Below are positions 56,021-64,000 of a DNA stretch of 64,000 bases, piece by piece. How positions within the stretch are numbered: position 1 is the first letter of the stretch; each line of letters opens with the position of its first letter. The notes beneath the pieces are model-generated. The model saw nothing but the letters and a program-made list of their open reading frames with translations, was not told the DNA's origin and did no database searches. Origin of the DNA: Adenophora triphylla var. japonica (Eukaryota > Streptophyta > Magnoliopsida > Asterales > Campanulaceae); NCBI GenBank assembly GCA_022495995.1, contig JAFEMH010000750.1, positions 186,001-250,000 of the forward strand, given 5' to 3'. The position numbers and the translations under genes were made by a program.

Positions 56021-56614
56021 TCATTCTTCCTTGGCTGTGAAATTAAAATTAAATAATTAATAAAATGATGCTACATGCAGATTTGTGACAAATGAATTGG
56101 CTAGAGGAGACTAGAATACTCACCATCACCATTTGACAGCATGCTCTCTCTTGCCTTCTTTGCTACCATCTTATTTGCAGTCTTGGCTGTCATGTTTTAA
56201 ACCGCAAAGATCAAACAAAAATGAGTACTTCGAAACAAAAATGAGTACTTCTTAAGAAAGCAAGACTATCATTATGGGATGGAGGGAGTATAATCCCTCC
56301 ATCCGCACCCTCTTTTTGGTTTTCTTCAAGCAAAACTAACAAAGTTTTAATCTTAGGCTATTTTATAAAACATATGACCTCTCAGAAAATGGACACCTCT
56401 TTTGGAACAAACTATCGTTCAGAAACACTATAGAGGGAGCGCTACAAACAAAGAAGGTAAACTGGGCTTGGCTCATGTCTGATGTGATTACATGCCTAAT
56501 GCCTTAGATGATTGATTATTGAAAAATATTTTATACTTGACCATAATTGCATGGCCAACTAAGATTACCTTTAAATTTCCTTTTCTTGTTAGCTCTTCTT
56601 CTCCTTCTCTCGGC
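56021..56614 (-). pseudogene. Three C-terminal exons of an unidentified basic protein
   Basis: Minus strand: exon 56569-56614 (AERRRRRANKKRKFK, ends phase 1), exon 56124-56186 (AKTANKMVAKKARESMLSNG, phase 1), exon 56021-56034 (AKEE, stop TGA). All three have AG acceptors, the first two GT donors (GTAATC, GTGAGT), and phases match across both junctions, so splicing is well supported. The tail is strongly basic, like nucleolar or RNA-binding proteins. No upstream exon is seen; the next gene on the same strand is the RCI2-like gene. Probably a gene 3' end captured or translocated into the MYB-CC intron. Family not recognised. Confidence 0.6.
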
Positions 56615-56843
56615 CTGAATATGCAAATCGTGAAATCGACAACATGAATCTACGATAACGAAATCTGATTTAGACAACTGATAAACCACAGGAATAGAAT
56701 AAAAATGCCAAGATTCAACTCAATTCAAGGTGATACAATGACAACATCACATAATAACATAATTAAATTCATGGAAAGTTCAATATTGGATTGAAACGAG
56801 TACAAATGCAACCGCATTCACGAAGAGAGAGAGAGAGAGATGC

Positions 56844-57128
56844 CTAGGCAAGCGTGCGGTAATCGTCACGATGGTCAAGGCAGAGGATGGAGTAGATTGT
56901 GTAGAAAATTCAAGGAACATAGCCTAGTATAGTCAAGAACAAGCATGTGAGGAATTCAACCTGTAAAACACAAAAAAAAAAACATTCAGATCTCGCTCAA
57001 TTCCACACACACAGAGTTAGGGTTAAGAGAAAGCTTACAATGCAGCAGCCATGTCGGAGGCAAACACCGAGAGGAGGGAGGAGGATGGCGAGCAGAACTT
57101 CGCAGAGGATTGCCAATCTAGACGCCAT
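56844..57128 (-). pseudogene. RCI2/PMP3-like small membrane protein gene with a nonsense codon
   Basis: Exon 1 (57039-57128, 30 codons) reads MASRLAILCEVLLAILLPPL and GVCLRHGCCI, donor GTAAGC. Exon 2 (56844-56960, 39 codons with stop) starts VEFLTCLFLTILGYVP, then TGA (56910-56912), then IFYTIYSILCLDHRDDYR and a normal stop. Family members (low-temperature and salt-responsive, UPF0057) are 52-77 aa proteins with two membrane helices, and have Gly (GGA) where TGA stands here, so one G-to-T change removes the second helix. These proteins modulate membrane potential and ion tolerance in plasma membrane. Intron position after C-C-[ITS] and all other hallmarks (LPPLGVCLRHGC) are kept. Lies on the same strand within MYB-CC intron 2. 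Confidence 0.88.
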
Positions 57129-57421
57129 TGGAGAGAAGCAATCGAGAGTTTGCCGGCGGCATATTGAGTTATACGAAAGTCAATTTGGATTTAGGGATTA
57201 GTTAACGGCGTGTTAACTTCAATTTGGCCGTTCATGGTATAATGGGGTTTAAAGGGATTTTAATTTGGAATAATAAAGGAGTTAGTCTTTTTTTATTTGG
57301 ACTGGATTTTGATGGGATAAGATCTGGACATTGTGGTTAAAAAGGAATTTTTCCATTTGTGAATACGCCTAAACTTTGATATTTTATGGTTTTTCGAAAA
57401 ATAAAAATACTTTTGACTTAC
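57129..57421 (-). other. Start of MYB-CC intron 2 / promoter side of the RCI2-like gene
   Basis: Intron 2 begins with GTAAGT (57416-57421, minus). The ~290 bp up to the RCI2-like start are AT-rich with no clear TATA box, so the RCI2-like copy may lack its own promoter. Confidence 0.5.
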
Positions 57422-57989
57422 TTTTGGCTCCCCCAAGACTTTTGACACATTGAACAAATAGCTCATGAAGATCTTCACTCCACTTCAATCTACAAGATCC
57501 TGCTGCTCTTCCTGATGATGATGAGCAGCAATAATTATTTTCCTTATGTGGAGTACTTGGAGCGAAACAGATGATCTTCTCCGAGTCAATTGCAAGTTTC
57601 TCTTCCCGCTGCAAAATTTAACCAATAAAGACAATGACATGTTAGCTAGAGTAAGAGAAATTGAGTCATATATTGCCATATCTTAAACTTACGCTCGGAT
57701 CATGGCGCTGGCTGTGAGTTTGAGAAGAATCAGCCGTTCTTCTTGACCCAATCGGCATGAACATGAACACGTTCTCGATCGGCATAAATTTATCTGAATG
57801 GTTCTTTAAAGGCTCAATAGAGGAGGGTACTGATGTACTCTTACTTTTGCTATTGAATGAGTATGATACAAGGGACTCCAATGTATTATCCAGTGAAGGA
57901 CTATGCAACGAAATTAAAGGGTCTGATTCATACATGACTGATTCTTGAGGGACTGAAGGAAATGTATTGAACCTTTCAGGTTTGAGTTG

Positions 57990-59113
57990 TGTTAGAACCT
58001 AACTATGTAAGCCACATAGTTATAAAAGGTTTTGACAAAGAAATATATCATATGTTATCTGACAGCCAAGATAACATATGACTCTGGACAGCTGAGCCCT
58101 TGCACATCTTTATATCAAACTGGACAGCAATGATATAATGATCAAACCAAAGACAAATCATATAAAACAATGTATTTATATACAAAGGATCATTACATAA
58201 CCATCAAACACAAATCCTTGTCTCCTAAATCCTGCAAACTCTAAAGACTTAGCCTGACAGCTAAGGTTCTCAACAGCAGAGATCTCAACCCTCTGACAGC
58301 TATGATCTTCAACATCAGCAGCAATGAAGTATTCCTGTGAGGATCAAGATGTGCATTGCCCAATCTCTCCCCTCAGATGTTGCCAGCTCATATCCATGAA
58401 GATCGCATCAAATGGTTGCAGATTCTAGCTGTTATTCTCCAGTCAACAAAGGCTCTAAATGCATCTCCAACACACATTTACTACCTTGTCTCCTTGTCCC
58501 CTCCAACGGCTATATTCAAGCCTATAAAAGGATTCTTCCAAGACTGAAGAAACAACCCCTTAACACACAACTTCTACAACCTTACCTCCAACCCTTCTCA
58601 ACCTGCAACCAACAATCAAAACAACATTAAGACACTTGTAACTGACCTCAGGTGTATAAACAGATTTGTAAGAACCACTTAAGACTGACTTTAAGTGGGC
58701 ATTGTAATTTGCTTAGTATATAGCATAATCCCTAATAGACCGTACTTATTAGGAAGAGGAAGTTCAAGGAACTTGTCTATCCAATCCTTTGTAAATCTTA
58801 ACGGGAACTAGATTTAAGTGGATTGATCTCACTTGTCAAGGTTGACAGTGAGGGTGGACGTAGGAGGAGTGAACTCTGAACCACCTTAAAATTCCTTGTG
58901 TTCAATTGGTATTATCACACAACACACACACACACACCTACACACACATACACTACTCACTTGTCTTTACATTATTTTAACACTTATTATTCCGCTGCAC
59001 ACTTAACACTTGTCTTTAAAACCAGTTAATATCTGACAGCTAAGATTTCACCTCAGCTGTCAAAGCTTAACTTCCTAACCTTTTAAACTGATTAAAGCAA
59101 ACAAGACCTTTCA
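57990..59113 (+). repeat. 5' LTR of element M (1124 bp)
   Basis: TGTTAGAACC...CCTTTCA. Contains repeated CTGACAGCTAAG/CTGACAGC words (58040-58330, 59030-59060) and a (CA)n microsatellite near 58920. R/U5 contains ATTCCGCTGCACACTTAA (about 58989), a SIRE-like signature. TATA box at 58523. Confidence 0.9.
58523..58530 (+). promoter_or_regulatory. TATA box of element M
   Basis: CCTATAAAAGG in the middle of the LTR. Transcription would start about 30 bp downstream. Confidence 0.6.
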
Positions 59114-59115
59114 AT

Positions 59116-59127
59116 TGGTATCAGAGC
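59116..59127 (+). promoter_or_regulatory. Primer-binding site of element M
   Basis: TGGTATCAGAGC, complementary to the 3' end of initiator tRNA-Met, two bases after the LTR. It is the standard primer site of Ty1/copia elements. Confidence 0.93.
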
Positions 59128-59182
59128 TTGTCTTCACACTCAAAAGTCTAACAACTTGTGAAGGATCAATTACCAACCCACC

Positions 59183-60422
59183 ATGCCTCAACCAAGGAGA
59201 AATAATGAGAAAGACATTCCCCACATTGATGACTGTGGATCATTTGAAATATATGCTTCAAAAATCAAAACCTACCTTGATGCAAACAACATCTGGAACT
59301 GGTTTGTGCTAGAAAATGAAGTCACTTGCCCTGTAGCCCTAGATTCAAATGGTGGACCTAGCAGCAAAAATAAATCCCAGTGCAGATCGATTCGGAAAGA
59401 CAACTTGTTAGTGCTAATCGAAAGTCAAAAACATACTCCAATAGAGTGTTAATGACTCCCTAGCACAAGAAATTGCAAAAGAGCCAACTGCAAAGGCTGC
59501 TTGGGAACTCATCCATACCAAATTCCAGAAACACTCTAGTGTTAGAACCCAAAACATATACAACCTTCTTAGACAACTTGACAATTTTAAATTCTACCCT
59601 GGTGAGAAAGTAAGTGCTGCAAAACCAAGGTTTGAAGATTTAGTAAGATCCATTGCTGATCATGGTAAAACTTTTGAGAATCAAGATCTGTGTCTCAAAA
59701 TATACTCCAACCTTCCTCAAGAATATGAGAAGGTAGCTCTACCAATAAGAGAAGGCTCAGAATGGAGCACCATGACTGTTGAACAATACTTTGGAAAGCT
59801 TGAAGCTTATGAACTAGAAGGAATGATAAAACTTCAACCAGTTCCTTCCATTTCACAAACCCTTGCCTTAGCTGCCCAAGAAACCACCCAAAAACCAATC
59901 ACCCAACAAGACATTGACTCTATGGTTCTTCGTTCCCTCCAAAAAGTAAACCTTCCCTCAAACAACCTCTCCCAAGGAGATCTACCCAGTCTCATATCCA
60001 TGGCTGTCAGAAATACCTTGAGAGCACATAAGAAGTCCTTTGAGAGAAGCTATAGTCCATCCACTTCTGATCAAGAAAACCCCAAAAAGAAAGTTGAATG
60101 CTTCAACTGTAAGAAGCTTGGACATTACTCATTTGATTGCCCTGAACCAAGGAAACCCAGGGAAAATCAGACAGCTAAGAAGTTCTCATACTCCAAGAAG
60201 AATATTCACAGTTCAAGGTGTAACTGCTACAACTGCACAAAGAAGAAGAATGAGAAGAACAAAGAGCAAGTATTGATTGCTGAGTCATCTAAGTTTAGTG
60301 ATGAGGAATGTGACTACAGTGACTCTGAAAGTGAAGGAGAAGAAGCAATGATATGCTTGATGGCTGGAGATGATGAAGACTCAGACAATGAAGAAGATCT
60401 TGAAGCCTTAGGCATTCTTTGA
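59183..60422 (+). pseudogene. Gag of element M with CCHC knuckle
   Basis: Starts MPQPRRNNEKDIPHIDDCGS. The first frame stops near 59450; the gag reading continues in another frame (NDSLAQEIAKEPTAKAAWEL, IYNLLRQLDNFKFYPGEKVS, FEDLVRSIADHGKTF, ENQDLCLKIYSNLPQEYE) and onward to CFNCKKLGHYSFDC (zinc knuckle C-x2-C-x4-H-x4-C, about 60100). An acidic C-terminus follows (DSESEGEEAMICLMAGDDED). One frameshift near 59440 breaks it. Confidence 0.85.
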
Positions 60423-61615
60423 AGAACTAAAACAGGTACCTCAATTTAACTCTTTAAATAATGAAGAATTTAAGCAATTAGTTAGAACTCTTTTAATTCA
60501 AATAAAAAGACACCAAACTGGCTTTGCTTCATTGCTCACTGATAATCTATCCCAAAGTAAAACCATTGATAGCCTTGAAAGAGCCAACCAAGGGTAGAAA
60601 GTTCAAAACCTTATGCTTGAAAAAGCTAATGAAGAGCTGACAGCTGTGAATTCTAAACTTCTGGAAACCAACCAAATTAACATCAACCTTGAAAAGGAAA
60701 ATGAATCCTTTAGAAAGAAGTTTGAAACCTCGAACAGCTCTGGAAAAGCCTTGACCCACTTTAGCTACTACCAAAGACACCCAAGTGACAAATCAGGGAT
60801 TGGAGCTAATAATCCTACTATGAACACATATACCCCTCTCACTGATGAAAGGGCTATTGACAAGATGGTTCTTGAAAGCATGAACTATGTCAAAGCCCAA
60901 AAAAATGTCTATCCTATTCAAACCAAGGAAGATCTCAAGAAAAAGGGAAAAATAGATGAAGCTAGCTCCAGCCACACTGATGTAACAATTCCACCTAGCC
61001 CCTCTTGCACTGATGAGACTCATATTGCAAGTCCAAGCCAATCAAAAGGCAAAGAAAAACAAGCAAACAAAGGCAACAAAGCTAATTACATTTGGCAAAA
61101 GAAAGGAATCAAGGAGCAAGTGAAGACAAACCAGTACAAGACAACTGGACATCAAAGATCCCCTAGAAAGTCAAAACATGGTGGACAGCAGAGATCTCCT
61201 AGACAGCCAAGACATAATGGACAACAGAGATCTCCCAGACAGCAAAGATTCTACAACCATCATTCATATACCAAACAACAAAGACCCAACTGGTCATACT
61301 CAAGTGGAAGAAGCCATGCCAGTCAAAATACTTCCCCTAGATCATCCCACTCAAACAACTTTCAAAATCACTCTCAGTTTCACAACCAATTCTTTTCTCC
61401 CAACTAGTTTTCTAATCAATCCCTACCAAATACTCCTACACCCTATATGTTGCAAATCATGGGATATTATAATGCCCTAAACCAGTATTTTGGAAAGAGG
61501 GCAATGAACAAAACTAGGGTACCAAAGAAATTCTAATCCTTTGGACCCAAAAGAATAAAGGGTACCATAAATGTATTTTTCTGTTTTGTAGAAACATAGG
61601 AAAGGAATATGGTAC
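60423..61615 (+). pseudogene. Gag C-terminal extension of element M
   Basis: The frame 60613-61407: a coiled-coil start (LEKANEELTAVNSKLLETNQ), KSGIGANNP, then a basic repeat region where QQRSPRQPRHNG-type units recur three or four times (61150-61260), then His/Ser/Gln-rich. Interrupted by stops before (60597) and after (61408). A comparable extension is found in SIRE elements; function unclear. Confidence 0.7.
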
Positions 61616-62535
61616 TTGGACAGTGGATGCAGCAGGCACATGACTTTCAACAAGGAGTGGTTACAACAATATGTTCCTAAAAATGGTCCAAATGTAACTT
61701 TTGGTGACAATTCTCAAGCCAAAGTCAAAGGATCAGGAAACCTTGTTACTAAAGACATTATTTTCACTAATGTGTCTTATGTAGAGGGTCTCAAGCACAA
61801 TTTGATTAGCCTTAGTCAGATTTGTGATAAGGGATATCATGTTGTTTGTTCCAAAAACCACTGCACTGTCAAAGATGTCAACAACAAATCTATTCTCACT
61901 GGAATCAGAAAAGGCAACCTCTTTGTCTAAATCTTGAAATTGTGGATTCTTCGGATGCCCATTGCCTTCTCTCCTTGACCAATCGATATGTCATGGCTAT
62001 GGCACAAAAGATTGGCTCACCTAAACCTGAAAAGCATCTCAAAACTAGCCAACTCAAACCTAGTAAAAGGCCTACCCAAAATACCCTTCAAAAAGGACAA
62101 ATTGTGCAAAGCTTGTCAATGTGGAAAGCAAAAGAAAACCTCCTTCACTGCCAAAACCAGACTAGATACCTCAAAACCCCTTCAATTACTCCACATGGAC
62201 CTGTTTGGACCAATCAGAACTAGATCTCTTGGTGGAAAGAGATACTCTCTTGTTGTAGTTGATGACTACACTAGATTTACTTGGATTATTCTTCTTGAAT
62301 CCAAAAGGGATACATTGGAACAACTAGTCAAACTGTTCAATAAAGTACCAAAACTAAAAAGGCTTATCCATTATCAAAATCAGATCTGATCATGGTAAGG
62401 AATTTGAGAACACTGGTGTTGAAGAATACTGTGATCAAAAAGGGATTGAGCACAATTTCTCTGCTCCTAGGACACCACAGCAAAATGGGGTTGCTGAAAG
62501 AAAGAATAGAACAATTTGTGAAGCAGCAAGATCCA
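61590..62535 (+). pseudogene. Protease and integrase N-terminus of element M
   Basis: WYLDSGCSRHMTFN (about 61610) is the copia protease active site (D-S-G). GLKHNLISLSQICDKGY follows, then in another frame WHKRLAHLNLKSISKL and CKACQCGKQKKTSF (HHCC zinc finger) and DLFGPIRTRS...VVVDDYTRFTWI (integrase core, first Asp). Frameshifts at about 61930 and 62370. Confidence 0.87.
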
Positions 62536-63401
62536 TGCTGTCAGAACACAACCTCCCTAAGTATTTTTGGGGTGAAGCAGTCACCACTGCTGTCTATGTC
62601 CAGAACAAGACCCTCATCAACAAATTTCACTCCAAGACTCCCTATGAGCTATGGAATGGAAGAACACCAACCATTTCATACTTCCATGGTTTTGGAAGTA
62701 GATGCTTCATACACAACAATGGGAAAAACAATCTTGACAAATTTGATTCCAAAAGTGATGAAGAAAATTTTCTTGGATACTCAAACACTAGCAAAGCCTA
62801 TAGGGTTTACAATAAAAGAAGACTTGTTGTAGAAGAATCTATTCATGTAGACTTTGATGAAAACAATGATCAAAGCCACACTGAATTATGTGATTTTGAT
62901 GAATCTATTGGGAATTCAGACAATGTTCCTGAGGTTTCTCCTGTTCATGACCCTTCAAACCTCAATCCTGAAGAAAACTCACCTACCCTTCCCTATATGG
63001 TGCCCAAAAACTCTAATACTCATCCCACTTTATCTGACAGCCAAGAATCCCTTCTCAACAGCAAAGGTGCATCTGACAGCCAAGGTGCACCTAATAGTCT
63101 ACCTTCATCCTGTAATCAAAATCCCTTTGAAAAAGACCCTATCCAAACTTGTGACAACCCCTCTCATTCAATTCCTCAACCTGAAACCATTACCCACATC
63201 ATCCCTCCAAATAAAAACATCTACATTGACCTACCTATACATAAAATGGACATACCTCCTAACATGCCTGTTCTTGACTCTCTAATGAGTGCCTTTATCT
63301 CTCAAATTGAACCCAAAAAGATAAATGAACCTCTTCAAGACCCAGATTGGATAGAAGCAATGGAAGAAGAATTGGAGCAATTTGAAAGAAACAAAGTTTG
63401 A
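62370..63401 (+). pseudogene. Integrase C-terminal part of element M
   Basis: SDHGKEFENTGVEEYC (second Asp), APRTPQQNGVAERKNRTICE (catalytic Glu), then in the 62535-63401 frame MLSEHNLPKYFWGEAV, NGRTPTISYFHGFGSRCF and FLGYSNTSKAYRVYNK. A long Pro/Ser-rich linker leads to RT. The linker has DSQESLLNSKGASDSQGAP repeats. Confidence 0.88.
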
Positions 63402-64000
63402 AAGCTTGTTCCTAAGCCTAAAAATCAAACTGTCATTGGGACAAGATGGGGTTTTTAGAAATAAGATGAATGAAGAAGGTATTGTAGTAAGGAACAAAGT
63501 TAGACTGGTTGCTTAAGGATACAGACAAGAAGAAGGCATTGATTATGATGAGACATTTGCTCCTGTTGCAAGACTAGAAGCAATATGGCTATTCCTTGCC
63601 TATGCTTCATTCAAGAAAATGAAAGTGTTTCAGATGGATGTCAAGAGTGCATTTCTGAATGGAGTCTTAAATGAAAAAGTTTTTGTATCTCAACCCCCTG
63701 GATTTGAGCACCCCAAGTTTCCTGATCATGTATACAAATTGGATAAAGCATTGTATGGGCTTAAACAAGCACCTAGAGCTTGGTATGATACCCTATCTAA
63801 ATATCTCCTTGGCAAAGTATTTACCAAGGGCCATATTGATAACACTCTGTTTATCAAGAAATATGGAGATGATCAGTTGCTCATCCAAGTCTATGTTGAT
63901 GACATCATTTTTGGCTCATCAAATGAGGACTTGTGCACTGAATTTGGGGATATTATGAAGAATCAGTTTGAAATGAGCATGATTGGTGAGCTCACTTTCT
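63402..64000 (+). pseudogene. Reverse transcriptase of element M, partial
   Basis: Reads VIGTRWGF, [58 protein letters not shown], and [15 protein letters not shown] (catalytic Y-V-D-D at about 63892). Stops at about 63402, 63459 and 63515 show it is defective. It is cut by the window edge before RNase H. Confidence 0.9.

Larger units (their letters stand above)
51265..57989 (-). pseudogene. MYB-CC (PHR1-like GARP) transcription factor gene, cut by three transposons
   Basis: Minus strand. Exon 1 (57693-57989, 5' end lost to element M) runs in frame LKPERFNTFPSVPQESV... to HDPS, phase 0. Exon 2 (57422-57608) starts REEKLAIDSEK and carries CRLKWSEDLHELFVQCVKSL with GGAK. Exon 3 (52293-52363, then 51458-51463 beyond a hAT insertion) gives KATPKEILRLMN, YDGLTIFHVKSH and LQ. 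Joined, exon 3 is 77 bp, phase-matched, and completes the MYB-CC DNA-binding domain (SHLQ hallmark). Exon 4 (about 51265-51396) keeps YR and a region like SLxLxTGxxI before element K cuts it; it is 2 bases short for phase. The coiled-coil domain is missing. Such proteins regulate phosphate starvation and other responses; this copy cannot make a full protein. Confidence 0.87.
57990..64000 (+). mobile_element. Element M: SIRE-like Ty1/copia retrotransposon, 5' part
   Basis: 5' LTR 57990-59113, PBS 59116-59127, gag, protease, integrase and RT in copia order (integrase before RT), plus strand, continuing past the window. It interrupts exon 1 of the MYB-CC gene. Coding regions have several stops and frameshifts, so this copy is defective. 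The long gag with a C-terminal extension between zinc knuckle and protease is typical of the SIRE/Maximus lineage. The target duplication cannot be scored because the 3' LTR lies outside. Confidence 0.9.

Noticed and set aside
56270..56310. Stowaway MITE at GGATGGAGGGAGTATA-ATCCCTCC
   Set aside because: Only two short terminal fragments facing each other; no complete element could be delimited.

Overview
Plant nuclear DNA, almost certainly from an angiosperm. Spliced genes with GT-AG introns of plant families (MYB-CC, RCI2/PMP3) lie in a sea of LTR retrotransposons of plant-only lineages (Ty3/gypsy Tat/Ogre, Tekay-like and Athila-like; Ty1/copia SIRE-like), with Stowaway, hAT and Harbinger-type non-autonomous DNA elements and a caulimovirid remnant. 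I cannot name the species. There is no bacterial-type operon, CRISPR array or rRNA, and I recognised no tRNA gene.

Layout. 1-3000: AT-rich spacer with a Harbinger-like MITE (41-848) and a Stowaway MITE (2440-2721). 3001-3330: reverse-transcriptase fragment of an endogenous pararetrovirus, abutting a truncated LTR. 3331-51264: one nested stack of LTR elements, all in minus orientation. A small copia-like element without pol (K, 3331-51264) holds a gypsy element (G, 3768-50315, TSD ggtag). G holds H (4675-36805, TSD ggtac) in one LTR and I (42109-48029, TSD taagg) in its interior. H holds a solo LTR (N, 9428-10850, TSD actcc) and a large Tat-type element (J, 11254-35072, both outer ends eroded). 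J holds another solo LTR (L, 31767-33240, TSD gggac). 51265-57989: a MYB-CC (PHR1-like) transcription factor gene on the minus strand, cut in three of its four visible exons by K, by a non-autonomous hAT (51472-52292, TSD gtgacttt) and by a copia element (M, from 57990). Its roughly 5-kb second intron carries an RCI2/PMP3-like gene with a nonsense codon, three phase-matched exons of an unidentified basic protein, a 60-bp-class tandem repeat and a Stowaway MITE with a perfect 72-bp hairpin. 57990-64000: LTR, PBS, gag, protease, integrase and partial RT of copia element M, which runs off the window.

Most notable. Element J carries, antisense to its pol and between integrase and the 3' LTR, two degraded spliced-looking genes: a plant-mobile-domain (PMD) gene and a gene resembling the retrotransposon-associated DUF7745 domain. 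A 14-16 bp palindrome (AAGTCCGGCCGGACTT type) lies upstream of each antisense gene and twice just upstream of the LTR's own TATA box, suggesting a shared regulatory site. Two unrelated LTR families (H and I) both carry clusters of a different motif, GGGCGACCGCCCA. J also has a 34-bp tandem array of about 32 units in its 3' untranslated region, and apparently two protease modules.

All calls come from reading translated motifs, splice signals, terminal repeats and target-site duplications by eye; no database search was possible.
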